This document shows, piece by piece, positions 43,738-53,320 of a DNA stretch of 64,000 nt (positions are counted from its first letter, which is position 1; each line of letters begins with the position of its first letter). The notes under the pieces are model-generated. The model searched no databases and was not told the origin of the DNA. It saw only the letters and a list, made by a program, of their open reading frames with translations. The stretch spans positions 1-64,000 of the forward strand of contig NZ_BONV01000012.1 of the NCBI RefSeq assembly GCF_016862895.1. The letters run 5' to 3'. A program made the translations under genes and the position numbers. This stretch comes from Planotetraspora kaengkrachanensis (GTDB taxonomy: Bacteria; Actinomycetota; Actinomycetes; Streptosporangiales; Streptosporangiaceae).

Positions 43738-45843
43738 TCATCCGGCGAAGCCGGACAGGAAGGCGCTCGGAGCGCCGTGCCATGACACGTAGAGCTGTTC
43801 TCGCGGGCGCGTGCAGGCGACGAAGAGCAGACAGCGCTCGCGTTGCAGGTCGTGCGCGTGGGTCAACTCGTCCTCCTCGACGGGAGTGATTGCGTTCGCC
43901 GGCGGGACCTGATGCTCTCCCACGCCGACGACCGCGACGCACCGGAACTCCAGCCCCTTCATCCGGTGCATGGTCCCGACCCGCACCGCGTCGTCAGAGT
44001 CCTGAGCCTTGGCCAGCGACCGTCCTGGGATTCCGGCACGTTCCAGCACCGTGAGCACCGAGTCGGCCAGCATGTTGGAGCGGGCGGCGATGCCGATCTC
44101 AGGGGGCTTCACCCCCGCGTCGAGCCATTGGCGTACCTGGCCGGCCAGCGCCTCCAGTTCGTCCTTCTGCACCCGGAAGCCACGCAGCTCCGGTGGCAGA
44201 CCGTGCACCTGCGAGCGGTATCCGGCCACCGTGTCGAGGCTGCCGTCCATGTCGTCGATCGGCTCGCCGCGGAGCATGCCGAGGCTCCATGCGAGTATCT
44301 CGGCCGTTGTCCGGTAGTTGATGGTCAGCCGTGCGGAGCGTCCCGCGACCTTGATGCCGATCTCCCGCAGGGAGACCCGGTTGTTGTAGATCCGCTGATG
44401 AGTGTCTCCGGCGATGAACATGTCGTCCGGGCTCTCACAGACGGCCGCGCGCAACAACCGCCACTGAACGGGGTGGAGGTCCTGCGCCTCATCCACGATG
44501 ACGTGCCGGTACGGCTTCTCCGTCCGTTCGGCGAGTAGACGTGTGGCTTCCACGCAGATCGTCTCGTAGGTCCACACCTTGCGCCGTTTGAGCTCTTCCT
44601 CGAACTCCCAGATCGCCTGCCAGAGCTGGGCCTTCTGGCGGGTTCCCAGACGACGGCCCCGTCCTGCGCGCTTGGCGGCCAGATACTCGGCCGCGTTGGT
44701 CACCTGCTGCGCCAACACCACCTGCCGCCACTCTTCCGCCAGGAACGTCTCGGTGAAGGGAAGCTCCAGTCGTTTGACGATCTTCCGCCAGATGTCCTTC
44801 TCCTCCTTGTCCCGGAGGATCGCGGCTCGGCCGTGCCGCTCGGAGAAGATCTGGTAGGACAGCTGGTCCACGTGCCGGACCTCGACGAGATCGCGGACCC
44901 CGGCCGAGTCCGCCAGCAACCGCAGCCCGGCCTCCAGGGAAGCCGACAACGTGGAGGTGAACGTGGTCACCAGCACCGGCCCCGCGCCCAGCCGTGCGAG
45001 GTGATGTGCCCGATGCAGCGCCACGACCGTCTTGCCGGTTCCTGGTCCGCCGGTGACTCGTGCCGACCCGCTGAACGTCGCCTGGGCCACCTGGTGTTGT
45101 GTCGGGTGGAGATAGATCCGCCACAGCGCGAAGGGGTGCCGGAACACCTCCATGAGTTCGTCGGGGCCCTCCACCAGCACGACCCGCTCGGGCGTGCGCT
45201 CAACCGCCGCAGTGAGATCGCCCGTGTCGTACGGCTCCTGCCCCGGCGCCACCCCGAGCTCGGCCCACACCTCCTCGGGGGTGAGGCCGGCGGCCAGGCC
45301 GTACAACGCGTCCCACTGGTTCTGGGGCAGAAACGTCCTCGACGCTTCCAACTGCACGACGTCGGTCAGCACACGGGCGAACGCCAGCGTTTCGACATCG
45401 AGTCCGAGCCGAACCAGATCTGCGTCTCCAACGCCATCGAACAGGCGCTTAGGCGCGCGGTCGGCCATCCTGGCCAGCTCGGGCATCGTGGCTTCGACCG
45501 CCGCGACATCCGATATCTCGAACCGGCCTGTGGCTGCGTTGACAGAGGCACGCCGCCTCGCAGCCCACGCGTAGGCGTCATCGTGCGGCAACACCTTCAG
45601 CAGCGTGTAGGAGTCGCCCGTCTCGGGCGCGAGGACGACACCACGCCAGAACTTGTCGATGCGGATGGTTCGGAAGCGACCATCGCGAGCGTGGGTCAGC
45701 TTCTCCAGATGCAGCCCGGCATGCGTGGCGTCTTCGAACTTGGCGAAGACCTCGGTGACGCGTTCCTGGACGGACCGTTCCAGTTCGCCGAAGTCGCGGA
45801 GGAAGTCCTTGTCGATCCCAAGCTTCGCCATCTCAGCGCTCAC
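43738..45843 (-). CDS. UvrD-type SF1 helicase with RelE-like N-terminal domain
   Basis: This is a 701-residue fusion. Residues 1-95 look like a RelE/ParE-type fold (HLEKLTHARDGRFRTIRIDKFWRGV, shortened here to KLTHARDGRFRTIRID as its core). From 250 on it is an SF1 helicase: motif I near 268 (GGPGTGKTVVALH), Walker B near 450 (VIVDEAQDLHPVQW), QRIYNNR and TINYRT, and motif V GTMHRMKGLEF. The final motif, CLLFVACTRPREQLYV, is intact. GTG at 45843 overlaps the kinase stop; an ATG at 45831 is an alternative. Repair or anti-phage processing are both possible. Confidence 0.85.
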   Translation of the reverse strand: MSAEMAKLGIDKDFLRDFGELERSVQERVTEVFAKFEDATHAGLHLEKLTHARDGRFRTIRIDKFWRGVVLAPETGDSYTLLKVLPHDDAYAWAARRRASVNAATGRFEISDVAAVEATMPELARMADRAPKRLFDGVGDADLVRLGLDVETLAFARVLTDVVQLEASRTFLPQNQWDALYGLAAGLTPEEVWAELGVAPGQEPYDTGDLTAAVERTPERVVLVEGPDELMEVFRHPFALWRIYLHPTQHQVAQATFSGSARVTGGPGTGKTVVALHRAHHLARLGAGPVLVTTFTSTLSASLEAGLRLLADSAGVRDLVEVRHVDQLSYQIFSERHGRAAILRDKEEKDIWRKIVKRLELPFTETFLAEEWRQVVLAQQVTNAAEYLAAKRAGRGRRLGTRQKAQLWQAIWEFEEELKRRKVWTYETICVEATRLLAERTEKPYRHVIVDEAQDLHPVQWRLLRAAVCESPDDMFIAGDTHQRIYNNRVSLREIGIKVAGRSARLTINYRTTAEILAWSLGMLRGEPIDDMDGSLDTVAGYRSQVHGLPPELRGFRVQKDELEALAGQVRQWLDAGVKPPEIGIAARSNMLADSVLTVLERAGIPGRSLAKAQDSDDAVRVGTMHRMKGLEFRCVAVVGVGEHQVPPANAITPVEEDELTHAHDLQRERCLLFVACTRPREQLYVSWHGAPSAFLSGFAG

Positions 45844-47392
45844 CGTCCAGGCCGCCCAAGATCTCCCGAACCTTCAGCGCGGTCGGGTGACGAGGGCCGT
45901 ATCGATGCTCGAGATCAGGTAAGAGGTCCATCAGAGTCTTTTTCGCATGGGTCTGATCCCCTGCGCCGAGCTCGAGCAGCCCGATCTGGCGCCGCAATTC
46001 CAGCACCCGATCCTCATCCACGCCGAACCGCCTCTCGTCCTCCAACAGCTGGCCGAGTTGTGTTAGCGCGAGGGTGGTCTCACCGGCGGCAGCATGGCAG
46101 TTCGCTTCCATTAGCCGGAAGCGCAGGACGAGATCGTTGTCAGGCCCGTCCCGTTCGCTCAGGTCGGCGGCGAGCCCGGCGAACTCAGGGGCTGCCCGGC
46201 GGTAATCCCCGGCCAGGAACAGTACGTCCGCCAGCTCGATGCGCAATGCGATCACATCGGCGTTGCCGGCGCCGAGCGTCCTGGCCGCGGGCTCGACGGT
46301 CCCGGCGAGCACCTCGGCGGCCTGAGTGAACCGGGACTCGGCCCTGAGCACCTGGGCGTCCTTGCGGGCGAGCGCGATGTCACTCGGTCTGAAGGGCTCA
46401 TGCGTCGCGACAGGCCGGGCGGGCATGGACAACACGGGCTCAGTCGGGCTCGTCCCCTTGGGCGGCGCATCGATACGGCCGACAACGCCTGCGTACATCC
46501 GGACCGGGTGGGGCGAGGTGGTGTCCACGTACCCGGTGAACGAGGGCAGATCGCGGCAGAAATCAAGCAGACGCTCATAGACCACCATGGCCGACGACGG
46601 CCGCTTGTCGGGCGTCTTCTCCAGCAGCCACAGGACCAGCCGTTCCAGCCCTTCCGGCACATCGCGCCGCCGGTGCCGGAGCGGCCGTGGGGTCCGGCCC
46701 ATGTGGTTGTGCATGGATGCCAGGGGCGTGGGCCCGGAGAACTGGTTCTCGCCCGAGAGCATCTCGTCCAGGACGACGCCGAGGGCGTACAGGTCGCTTT
46801 GCGGGCTTGCCGAGCCTGCCATCGCCTGTTCAGGGGACATGTACTCAGGCGTGCCGACCGCGACACCTGTGCGGGTGAGCCGGGTCGCCGCCGACGAGAG
46901 CGCGGCGGCGATACCGAAGTCCAGCACTTTCACCGACCCGTCAGGGGTCAGCATGAGATTGCTGGGCTTCAGGTCCCGGTGGACCAGGGAGTTTGCGTGC
47001 GCCACGGCCAGCACGGAGCAGACCTGAGCGGCGATCGCCGCGGCCCAGGCGACCGGAATCTCAGTCTCGTCGAGAAGATCGGCGACCGAGCAACCGGTGA
47101 TCTGCTGCATGACCAGGTAGAGCTCTTCCCCATGCGTGCCGCAGTCATAGACGGCGGGGATGCCCGGGTGTTCGAGACGCGCTGTGATCCTCGACTCTCG
47201 GACGAAGCGCTGTGTGAGCTCCTTGTTCGGCTTGCCATCGGGCAGGCGATCGATCCGGATGAACTTGATCGCGATCGGCCGGTCGAGGCGCTTGTCGTAA
47301 CCGAACCAGACCTCTCCCATTCCGCCCCCGCGCCGGGACAGCGGATCCAGCTCGTAACGACCGTCGATGGTCCGCCTGCTCAACCCGGCCAC
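45833..47392 (-). CDS. Ser/Thr protein kinase with C-terminal TPR-like region
   Basis: In the 519-residue protein the kinase domain spans about 10-275. It has a Gly-rich loop (RRGGGMGEVW), VAIK-type Lys (IAIKFIRI), catalytic loop VHRDLKPSN, DFGIA, and GTPEYMSPEQ in the activation segment. All key residues are present. The C-terminal part from about 340 is helical with TPR-like pairs and no transmembrane segment, so this is a soluble kinase. It overlaps the start of the RelE-UvrD gene by 11 bases and shares its strand, so it may phosphorylate or regulate the helicase. It is divergent from a second kinase. Confidence 0.88.
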   Translation of the reverse strand: MAGLSRRTIDGRYELDPLSRRGGGMGEVWFGYDKRLDRPIAIKFIRIDRLPDGKPNKELTQRFVRESRITARLEHPGIPAVYDCGTHGEELYLVMQQITGCSVADLLDETEIPVAWAAAIAAQVCSVLAVAHANSLVHRDLKPSNLMLTPDGSVKVLDFGIAAALSSAATRLTRTGVAVGTPEYMSPEQAMAGSASPQSDLYALGVVLDEMLSGENQFSGPTPLASMHNHMGRTPRPLRHRRRDVPEGLERLVLWLLEKTPDKRPSSAMVVYERLLDFCRDLPSFTGYVDTTSPHPVRMYAGVVGRIDAPPKGTSPTEPVLSMPARPVATHEPFRPSDIALARKDAQVLRAESRFTQAAEVLAGTVEPAARTLGAGNADVIALRIELADVLFLAGDYRRAAPEFAGLAADLSERDGPDNDLVLRFRLMEANCHAAAGETTLALTQLGQLLEDERRFGVDEDRVLELRRQIGLLELGAGDQTHAKKTLMDLLPDLEHRYGPRHPTALKVREILGGLDGER

Positions 47393-47489
47393 CTTCCGTG
47401 AACCTTCACGTGTGCACTTGAGAAATTAGCAGGATCAGCAACAAGCAGACTGGTACCTCCGAAACGTGCACATCCCTAGAATTCGGATC

Positions 47490-48791
47490 ATGCCTCCAGA
47501 GGATGTGATCAACGCCCGGCGTCACGACGCTCAGCGGCATGTCTCCACCGGCAGGCGCCCTGTCATCTTCGCCTTGAGCATCGTCTGGGCGCTTGTTTCA
47601 CTCGTCTCTTTAGGCATACTCACCTCGGCCGTCATCGGATCGGCCGCGATCAGGTTGAGGAGCGGGCCGCAGGGCATCGCGGCCGGCGCCTACTTCGCCA
47701 TGTTCGCGGCCCTCGTGCCCTTGGTTGGGGCGGGCGTGCTCACCCCCGGCAGTTGGCAGGACACGGTTGCGGCGTGGACGTGGTTTCTCGTGCCCTGCGT
47801 GGGCGGGACCGCCCACGCGTTCATCCTGCGGAGACGAGTGTTCGAGCGTCGTGCGACCGCTCCGTCATCTCCGATGTGGGCGGGCACCGTTCCCTCTCCG
47901 GGCCCTGCACCGTTCAGAACAGCACCATTGCCGTCGGCAGCTCCCTCCATGAGGATCGCGTCTTCTTCCTGGGATCCCTGGGGGACGCCGGCCTCCGCCG
48001 TTTCACATGACAGCGGTCAGCCGCAGAGGCTCGGCGCCTATACCCTCCTCCACAAACTCGGCGAGGGCGGGCAGGGCGAGGTGCACTTCGGAACGGCACC
48101 GGACGGCCGCCAGGTCGCGATCAAGGTGCTCCACGAAAGGTTCCGCGGTAGGACGGTGGAACGTGACACTTTCATGGGCGAGGTGGCCGCTGCGCAACGG
48201 GTGCCACCGTTCTCCACGGCCCGGATCATCGATGTGGGGGTCGAAGGCGACACCGCCTACATCGTGAGCGAATACGTCGAGGGTCGTTCCCTGGATCGGC
48301 TGGTCCGCGAGGAGGGCCCGCTTGGTAGCGACGCTCTGGTTCGCTTGGCGATCGCGACGTCGGCGGCGCTCAACGCCATCCACTCCGCCGAGATCGTCCA
48401 CCGCGATTTCAAACCCGCGAACGTGCTGATCGGATCGGACGGGCCCCGGGTCATCGACTTCGGTATCGCCAAGGCGCTGGATCGGGTCACCATGACCTCA
48501 GGCGGGGTCAAGGGAACCCCCGCGTTCATGTCTCCGGAACAGGTCTCTGGCCTACCCGTCGGCCCCCAGTCCGACATCTTCAGCTGGGCCTCGACCATGT
48601 TCTACGGAGCGACCGGCCAGTTGGCCTTCAACGGCGTGACGGCGTTCCAGGTCTTCCAGGCGGTCGTCCACCATCAGCCTGATCTGCACGCGCTGCCGCC
48701 ATCGCTGCGTGAGCCTATGGCAGCCTGCCTGAACAAGGATCCGCAGGGTCGACCGACCGCCGCGCAACTCATGCTGGCCATCGCCCGTTAA
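47490..48791 (+). CDS. membrane-anchored Ser/Thr protein kinase
   Basis: The ATG at 47490 (MPPEDVIN) is preferred over a GTG at 47466, but no ribosome site is clear. Residues 20-45, 68-90 and 95-120 are hydrophobic (three helices), followed by a Pro/Ser linker. The C-terminal kinase begins LGAYTLLHKLGEGGQG and carries VAIKVL, HRDFKPANVL, DFGIAKAL and GTPAFMSPEQ. The domain order is unusual because the membrane part comes first. It converges on the methylase gene with a 4-base overlap of stops. Confidence 0.82.
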   Translation: MPPEDVINARRHDAQRHVSTGRRPVIFALSIVWALVSLVSLGILTSAVIGSAAIRLRSGPQGIAAGAYFAMFAALVPLVGAGVLTPGSWQDTVAAWTWFLVPCVGGTAHAFILRRRVFERRATAPSSPMWAGTVPSPGPAPFRTAPLPSAAPSMRIASSSWDPWGTPASAVSHDSGQPQRLGAYTLLHKLGEGGQGEVHFGTAPDGRQVAIKVLHERFRGRTVERDTFMGEVAAAQRVPPFSTARIIDVGVEGDTAYIVSEYVEGRSLDRLVREEGPLGSDALVRLAIATSAALNAIHSAEIVHRDFKPANVLIGSDGPRVIDFGIAKALDRVTMTSGGVKGTPAFMSPEQVSGLPVGPQSDIFSWASTMFYGATGQLAFNGVTAFQVFQAVVHHQPDLHALPPSLREPMAACLNKDPQGRPTAAQLMLAIAR

Positions 48792-50626
48792 GCCCCGGGC
48801 TGCAGGTTGCCTTCGATAAGGCCCTGGAGGGTGTTTGAGGCGAGCAGGCCGCCCAGTTCAGTGGTCCTCCGCACGGCATTCTCGAAGTCCTCCACCTGGC
48901 GGAAGACCTCACCGTACCGTCGCTGCTCGGCGATCGGCAGACGCGGCAGTTGGGCACGCCTCACGTCCACCCGGTATGTCCCGGACAGCGTGGTCGCGGC
49001 CCTCTCGGCTGATACACGCAGGAAGCCCGCGACGAAGTGCGGGTCAAGGATCTCCTCATCTACCCGGATCAGGTACAGATGTGGGCCGAGCAGCACCTCT
49101 TCGGTCATCACACGCGCGCTCACTGCATGAGTGACCGCCGGGATCACGATGTCGCCGGCCCGGGCGACGACCGCCTCCGGCCTTGCCTCTCCGCGGCCCG
49201 TCGGTCCGCGGCCCATCGCGACGTCCTTGGCGGTGAGCAGCGGCACCTCGCCCGACTCGGTCTGCATGCGCATCGGGGTCTGCTCCAGTTGGACGGTGCC
49301 CGCCCGTGCCAGTTCCCCGAGGGTGGTCATGGTCAGTTCCCGGGTTTCGCGCCGTACGCCCGGCAGCAGTCGAGTCAGGCCGGAGGCCAGCTCGTGCAGG
49401 TCATCGCGGGACTTCTCCAGGTCTCCCATGCGTACGGCTGCCGCCTTGGGAAGGTAGCGGGAAGGGGTGAGGTCTACCTCGTCGTCCAGTAGATCCATGA
49501 TCGGTACGGCACGGCCGACCCCTTCCAGACCATCTTGGAACGCCTCGACCGGGCCGTCGGCCATCAGGACATGAGTCGGGACGACGTCCTTGTCTTCCGG
49601 GCGCCGCAATAGCCACAGATGCGGTGGCAACGTCGACTGCGGAGCCGCCCCTGCGGGGAGGCCGATCACGGCCTGCACGGTCCCCGTCCTCAGCAGTTGC
49701 GACCGGATCCGTCGCCCCGAACGCCGATTCGCCGCGGCCGGAGGCATCAGCACCACAACGTGTCCGTCGGGCCGCACCCGGGCCAGGCAGTGCTGCACCC
49801 AGGCCAGTTCCGACTCCCCACGCGGCGGCAACCCGTACTGCCAGCGTGGATCGTTGGTCAGCGCGCCGTATCCCCAGCCGCGCTCGTTGAAAGGGGGGAT
49901 GCACAACGCACCATCCACCTCTACGTCGGGAAAGGCATCGTCGACAAGAGCGTCACCGGCGCGTATGTCGGCGTCGACCCCTTGCGCGGCAAGTCGGGCC
50001 GCGGCGAAGCCGGCCATGGCGGCATCGCGTTCCTGCCCGAGCACCCGACGTGGCCGCGGACCGTCAGGCGGGGCCGCCGCCAGCAGCAGAGCTCCGAAGC
50101 CGCAAAGGGGGTCAAGGACCGTCTCGCACCGGCCGAGCAGCCTCGCCATCAAGGTCGCAACGTCAGGAGCGACAATCTGAACGCGACGCGAGTGCGTCTC
50201 CACGTAGCGGCGGAAGAGGAAATCTACGGTGTCGCCCGTGCCGCGTTCGGCGGCCAGACCGGTGGCGGCCTCCAACAGCGGGACGGGAACGTCCACGCCC
50301 GTGGCTGCGGGTTGCTTCAGCGCCTGCTCCCGATCCGGCCGGACAAGGAACGCCGCCACGGAACTCACCACCGAAGCCAATTGAAGATCATCCGCGGAGT
50401 TGCGGATGCGCTGCCACACCCGCTCGTCCTCAGGCAGTTCCTCCAGCTTCCCCTGACCGCGCAGCCATGCTTCGACTTCGGAGAGAGAGAACAGCGGGTT
50501 CGACGACGTCCCACCGACCGGTTCGGGAAAATCCGAAAATCTGCGGCGCCAGTTGCTGACGGCCGCCCGACCCACTCTGGCCAGCCGGGCGATGTCGCCA
50601 GCCGCCACCGTGGCGTCGTCGTGCAT
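48788..50626 (-). CDS. HTH-containing N6-methylase/specificity-like protein with altered motif IV
   Basis: The start at 50626 (MHDDATV) has a GAGGTG site. The 612-residue product has an N-terminal helix-turn-helix (ARLARVGRAAVSNWRRRF), then a DNA methylase domain with motif I (LDPLCGFGALLLAAA, about 175). At motif IV it reads CIPPFNERGWG, where this family usually has (N/D)PPF, so the catalytic Asn/Asp is Ile. The C-terminal 160 residues look like a half HsdS specificity domain (PLLTAKDVAMG, RLPIAEQRRYGEVF). It lies 34 bases after drmC and probably belongs to the DISARM transcript. It may bind target DNA without methylating it. Confidence 0.75.
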   Translation of the reverse strand: MHDDATVAAGDIARLARVGRAAVSNWRRRFSDFPEPVGGTSSNPLFSLSEVEAWLRGQGKLEELPEDERVWQRIRNSADDLQLASVVSSVAAFLVRPDREQALKQPAATGVDVPVPLLEAATGLAAERGTGDTVDFLFRRYVETHSRRVQIVAPDVATLMARLLGRCETVLDPLCGFGALLLAAAPPDGPRPRRVLGQERDAAMAGFAAARLAAQGVDADIRAGDALVDDAFPDVEVDGALCIPPFNERGWGYGALTNDPRWQYGLPPRGESELAWVQHCLARVRPDGHVVVLMPPAAANRRSGRRIRSQLLRTGTVQAVIGLPAGAAPQSTLPPHLWLLRRPEDKDVVPTHVLMADGPVEAFQDGLEGVGRAVPIMDLLDDEVDLTPSRYLPKAAAVRMGDLEKSRDDLHELASGLTRLLPGVRRETRELTMTTLGELARAGTVQLEQTPMRMQTESGEVPLLTAKDVAMGRGPTGRGEARPEAVVARAGDIVIPAVTHAVSARVMTEEVLLGPHLYLIRVDEEILDPHFVAGFLRVSAERAATTLSGTYRVDVRRAQLPRLPIAEQRRYGEVFRQVEDFENAVRRTTELGGLLASNTLQGLIEGNLQPGA

Positions 50627-50660
50627 CACACACCTCTTTCCGATTCCCGGCTGATACCAG

Positions 50661-51425
50661 CTAGCGCAGACGTTCCAACAATCCCTTGGAGCGCAATTCG
50701 GCAATGTGTTCCGCCGCCCGTTGCGGAGCCGCTCCCCCATGCACGAGCAGACCGGCCTCGATGTTCCTGACCACTCCTGACTGGGTCAGGTTAGCGCTGG
50801 ACATCAACAGCAACCGCCGGTCGGCAACCGCGAGCTTGGCGTGCATCTTCGCGCCCTGTTCAGTCCTCTTACCGGGAGGCCAATGCCATAACTCGACTCC
50901 GGGCACCGATGCGAACGCCGCCGCCGGTTCGGAGCCACCCATGGCGGAACCCGCCCCCTGGAGAGTCTCCACCACCGCCATCACCGAGACGCCGCGCGTG
51001 ATCGCTGCTCCGAGTGCGTCAAGCAGTGGGCTATACGGCTTGGCCGAATAGGTCATCAACACCAGTTCGTGGGCCGCCTCGGCAACAAGATCCACCAGCA
51101 CCTGACTGGTCGCCCGGACGGGCACGGCGTGGGTGCTCGGCCCACTCCAGACGGATTCGACCCGAATCGCACCCGCATGTTGAGCATATCCATCGGCCAC
51201 TCCACGCAGATATGCGACCGCCTCGCGGTCAGGCACCGACTCCGCTTCCTGCGCGTCGAGTATCGCCTGAGCGGCCTCGGCGAAACCCGGCACGGGCACC
51301 GTGGAAGGAATGGAGCCTCGCGGCCATCCCTCGCCGATCCGATCGGCGAGGGTGTGGAGCCGGGAAGGGCCGAGCTGGGCGGCGGCATCCGCTACCGCCC
51401 GATCTAAGCGCGAGCGCGATCTCAT
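50661..51425 (-). CDS. drmC: DISARM protein DrmC (phospholipase D-like)
   Basis: In the 254-residue product a single HKD motif, MHAKLAVADRRLLLMSSANLT (H, K and D spaced as in the PLD family), lies near 193-213 and the final residues are basic. The ATG overlaps the drmB stop (ATGA). DrmC is the PLD-like component present in both DISARM classes, and in the first experimental study it was not essential for protection. Its position after drmB is the standard one. Confidence 0.88.
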   Translation of the reverse strand: MRSRSRLDRAVADAAAQLGPSRLHTLADRIGEGWPRGSIPSTVPVPGFAEAAQAILDAQEAESVPDREAVAYLRGVADGYAQHAGAIRVESVWSGPSTHAVPVRATSQVLVDLVAEAAHELVLMTYSAKPYSPLLDALGAAITRGVSVMAVVETLQGAGSAMGGSEPAAAFASVPGVELWHWPPGKRTEQGAKMHAKLAVADRRLLLMSSANLTQSGVVRNIEAGLLVHGGAAPQRAAEHIAELRSKGLLERLR

Positions 51426-53320
51426 GGCAGCTCGGGATAGAGGGCGAGGTCGGGGTCGTCGATGGGCACCACGAACCGGCGGTCGAGGAACCGGTTGCCC
51501 CGCTCACAGGTCGTTTCCGAGACGAAGAGGCAGACGTGGCAGGCGGCCCCGTGGAGGAAGTCGGCCGGTGCCTGCGGGAGGCGTTCCGAGCACAGCGGAT
51601 CCGACGAGCAGTGCATCGAGTCATGCAGTGCCCGGCGTGTCAGCCGTACCAGATTCGCGGGCTCGGCCAACGATACGAGACCGCCGAGGGTTCCTTCGGC
51701 GTCCGGCACTGCCGTGTAGATGAGGATGCCGCTACGCGGGTCGTCGTCGGTTCCGGCATAGATCCGCTCGGAGAGGCTGGCGGAGCTGTAGCCGCATTCC
51801 AGTGCGATCGTACGGATCAACAGGTGCGACAGCGTGTGCAGGGCATAGAAGCGGGCACCTGGCCAGTGCAGCATCTCGTCGAACGCCCCGTGGATACGGT
51901 CGCTGTACCGGTGAGTCCGGAAACGTCCGTAGGCTTCCTTGTGCTCACGCAGCGCCAGAGAGCTCTCGACGCGTTTCTCCCAGTCGGACAGCAATTCCTC
52001 GGGCAGCTTGAGGAAGATGCCCTCCCCCCGCACTTCGCTGGCCGGCACCCATGTCGCCCTATCCCGAGCTAAGGGTGCTCGAGTGACCAGCTCAGGATCC
52101 TCCGGGTCAGGCGCGTCCAACCGTGTGAAGCCGATCAGCGCCCGGACCTCCCTGAGGCGTTCCGCCTGAACCACGTCGGCGAAGACACCGGTCAGCGGAT
52201 CGGGAACTCCCTCTGGATCCCGACGCAGGGTGAAGTCGTCGTCAGGCTCTGGCAGCTCCGGCGCCGACAGCACCTCCCATTCGGCCGTCCGCAGATCGGG
52301 ATAGCCCTCGACTTTGGTGTCGTCCACGCCGTCGAGTTGGGCCCGGTGCCGCTCGATCGCGTCCCACACCGCCTGGTCGTCCCATTTCTCGAACTCTCTC
52401 AGCGCCGGTACGGCTCCACGCATGAAGGGGAGCATGTTCGGGCCGGGGATGCCGTAGAGCGATGCCCAGTGCTGCACCACCTTGGCGTCCAGCACGCTGC
52501 CGCCCGTCTCAGGCACCCACAGCGACGACAACGTCTGGGCGAACCACTGGTTGGAGGCGCCGACAACCAGAACGCGCACCGGGCGCTTGCATGACTCGAA
52601 CGTGGACAGGTGCGGATGACGGCCCCGGCATTCCGGCAAGTTCTCCTCGCCCCGCCGGCCCATCGCTTCAGTGATGTTGCGGCGCATCCCGCAGCGATCA
52701 CACTTGATCTCCACGTTGGCGCCCATGTTGCCGCCCCGGTCGTCCATGCTCAGGGGCGGGAAGTCCACCTCGCACGTGCCCCCGCGGTGCACGAACCGCA
52801 CGTAGGGGAAGTCGTCGAGATGACCTCCTGTACACGCGAGCACGAAGCGGGCCGCCACCGCCAGCGGCCGGCGACCCGACTTCTTGCGGGGACAGTTCTT
52901 GTGGAAGAAACGGGCCTCGTGCGGCGCGTGCTGCTTCGGGTTCTCGAACCCGAAAACCACCTGCGAGTCGATGGGGGCCAGCATGTTGCAGGCGGTGCAC
53001 CTCATCCACGCAGGGAAGGGCGTCGTGGGAACGCCCACGCGTGCGGCCATGCCGCTCTGATCCCGGTCCGGCATCCAGGGTGCGGGACGCAACTGCTCCA
53101 CGGTCTTGCCGAGCAGCGTCTGGACAGCGGCCAGGAGTCGCGGCTCGGCCAGCGGCTCCCAGTCGGGAATCATGTCGTAACGCCAGTCGTCGAGGCCCTT
53201 GACCAGCACGGAGAAGTTCGGCAAGTCCACCAGGGCGCCTACGCCGCCGGTGAACATCAGGTGGCTGGGGCGGACCGCGCCGACCCGACGCCGGTGACCT
53301 TCTGGCTTGGCGGCCATCAC
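51422..53320 (-). CDS. drmB: DISARM protein DrmB (DUF1998)
   Basis: In the 632-residue product an N-terminal Cys cluster begins near residue 107 (MRCTACNML). A second cluster lies near 565-600 with CSSDPLC, ACHVC and the TCERGN end typical of DUF1998. The middle contains LVVGASNQWF and a FYALHTLSHLLIR helix, also usual for the family. The start overlaps the drmA stop (ATGA). DrmB binds DrmA to form the core DNA-engaging complex of DISARM, so the coupled translation fits. Confidence 0.9.
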   Translation of the reverse strand: MMAAKPEGHRRRVGAVRPSHLMFTGGVGALVDLPNFSVLVKGLDDWRYDMIPDWEPLAEPRLLAAVQTLLGKTVEQLRPAPWMPDRDQSGMAARVGVPTTPFPAWMRCTACNMLAPIDSQVVFGFENPKQHAPHEARFFHKNCPRKKSGRRPLAVAARFVLACTGGHLDDFPYVRFVHRGGTCEVDFPPLSMDDRGGNMGANVEIKCDRCGMRRNITEAMGRRGEENLPECRGRHPHLSTFESCKRPVRVLVVGASNQWFAQTLSSLWVPETGGSVLDAKVVQHWASLYGIPGPNMLPFMRGAVPALREFEKWDDQAVWDAIERHRAQLDGVDDTKVEGYPDLRTAEWEVLSAPELPEPDDDFTLRRDPEGVPDPLTGVFADVVQAERLREVRALIGFTRLDAPDPEDPELVTRAPLARDRATWVPASEVRGEGIFLKLPEELLSDWEKRVESSLALREHKEAYGRFRTHRYSDRIHGAFDEMLHWPGARFYALHTLSHLLIRTIALECGYSSASLSERIYAGTDDDPRSGILIYTAVPDAEGTLGGLVSLAEPANLVRLTRRALHDSMHCSSDPLCSERLPQAPADFLHGAACHVCLFVSETTCERGNRFLDRRFVVPIDDPDLALYPELP

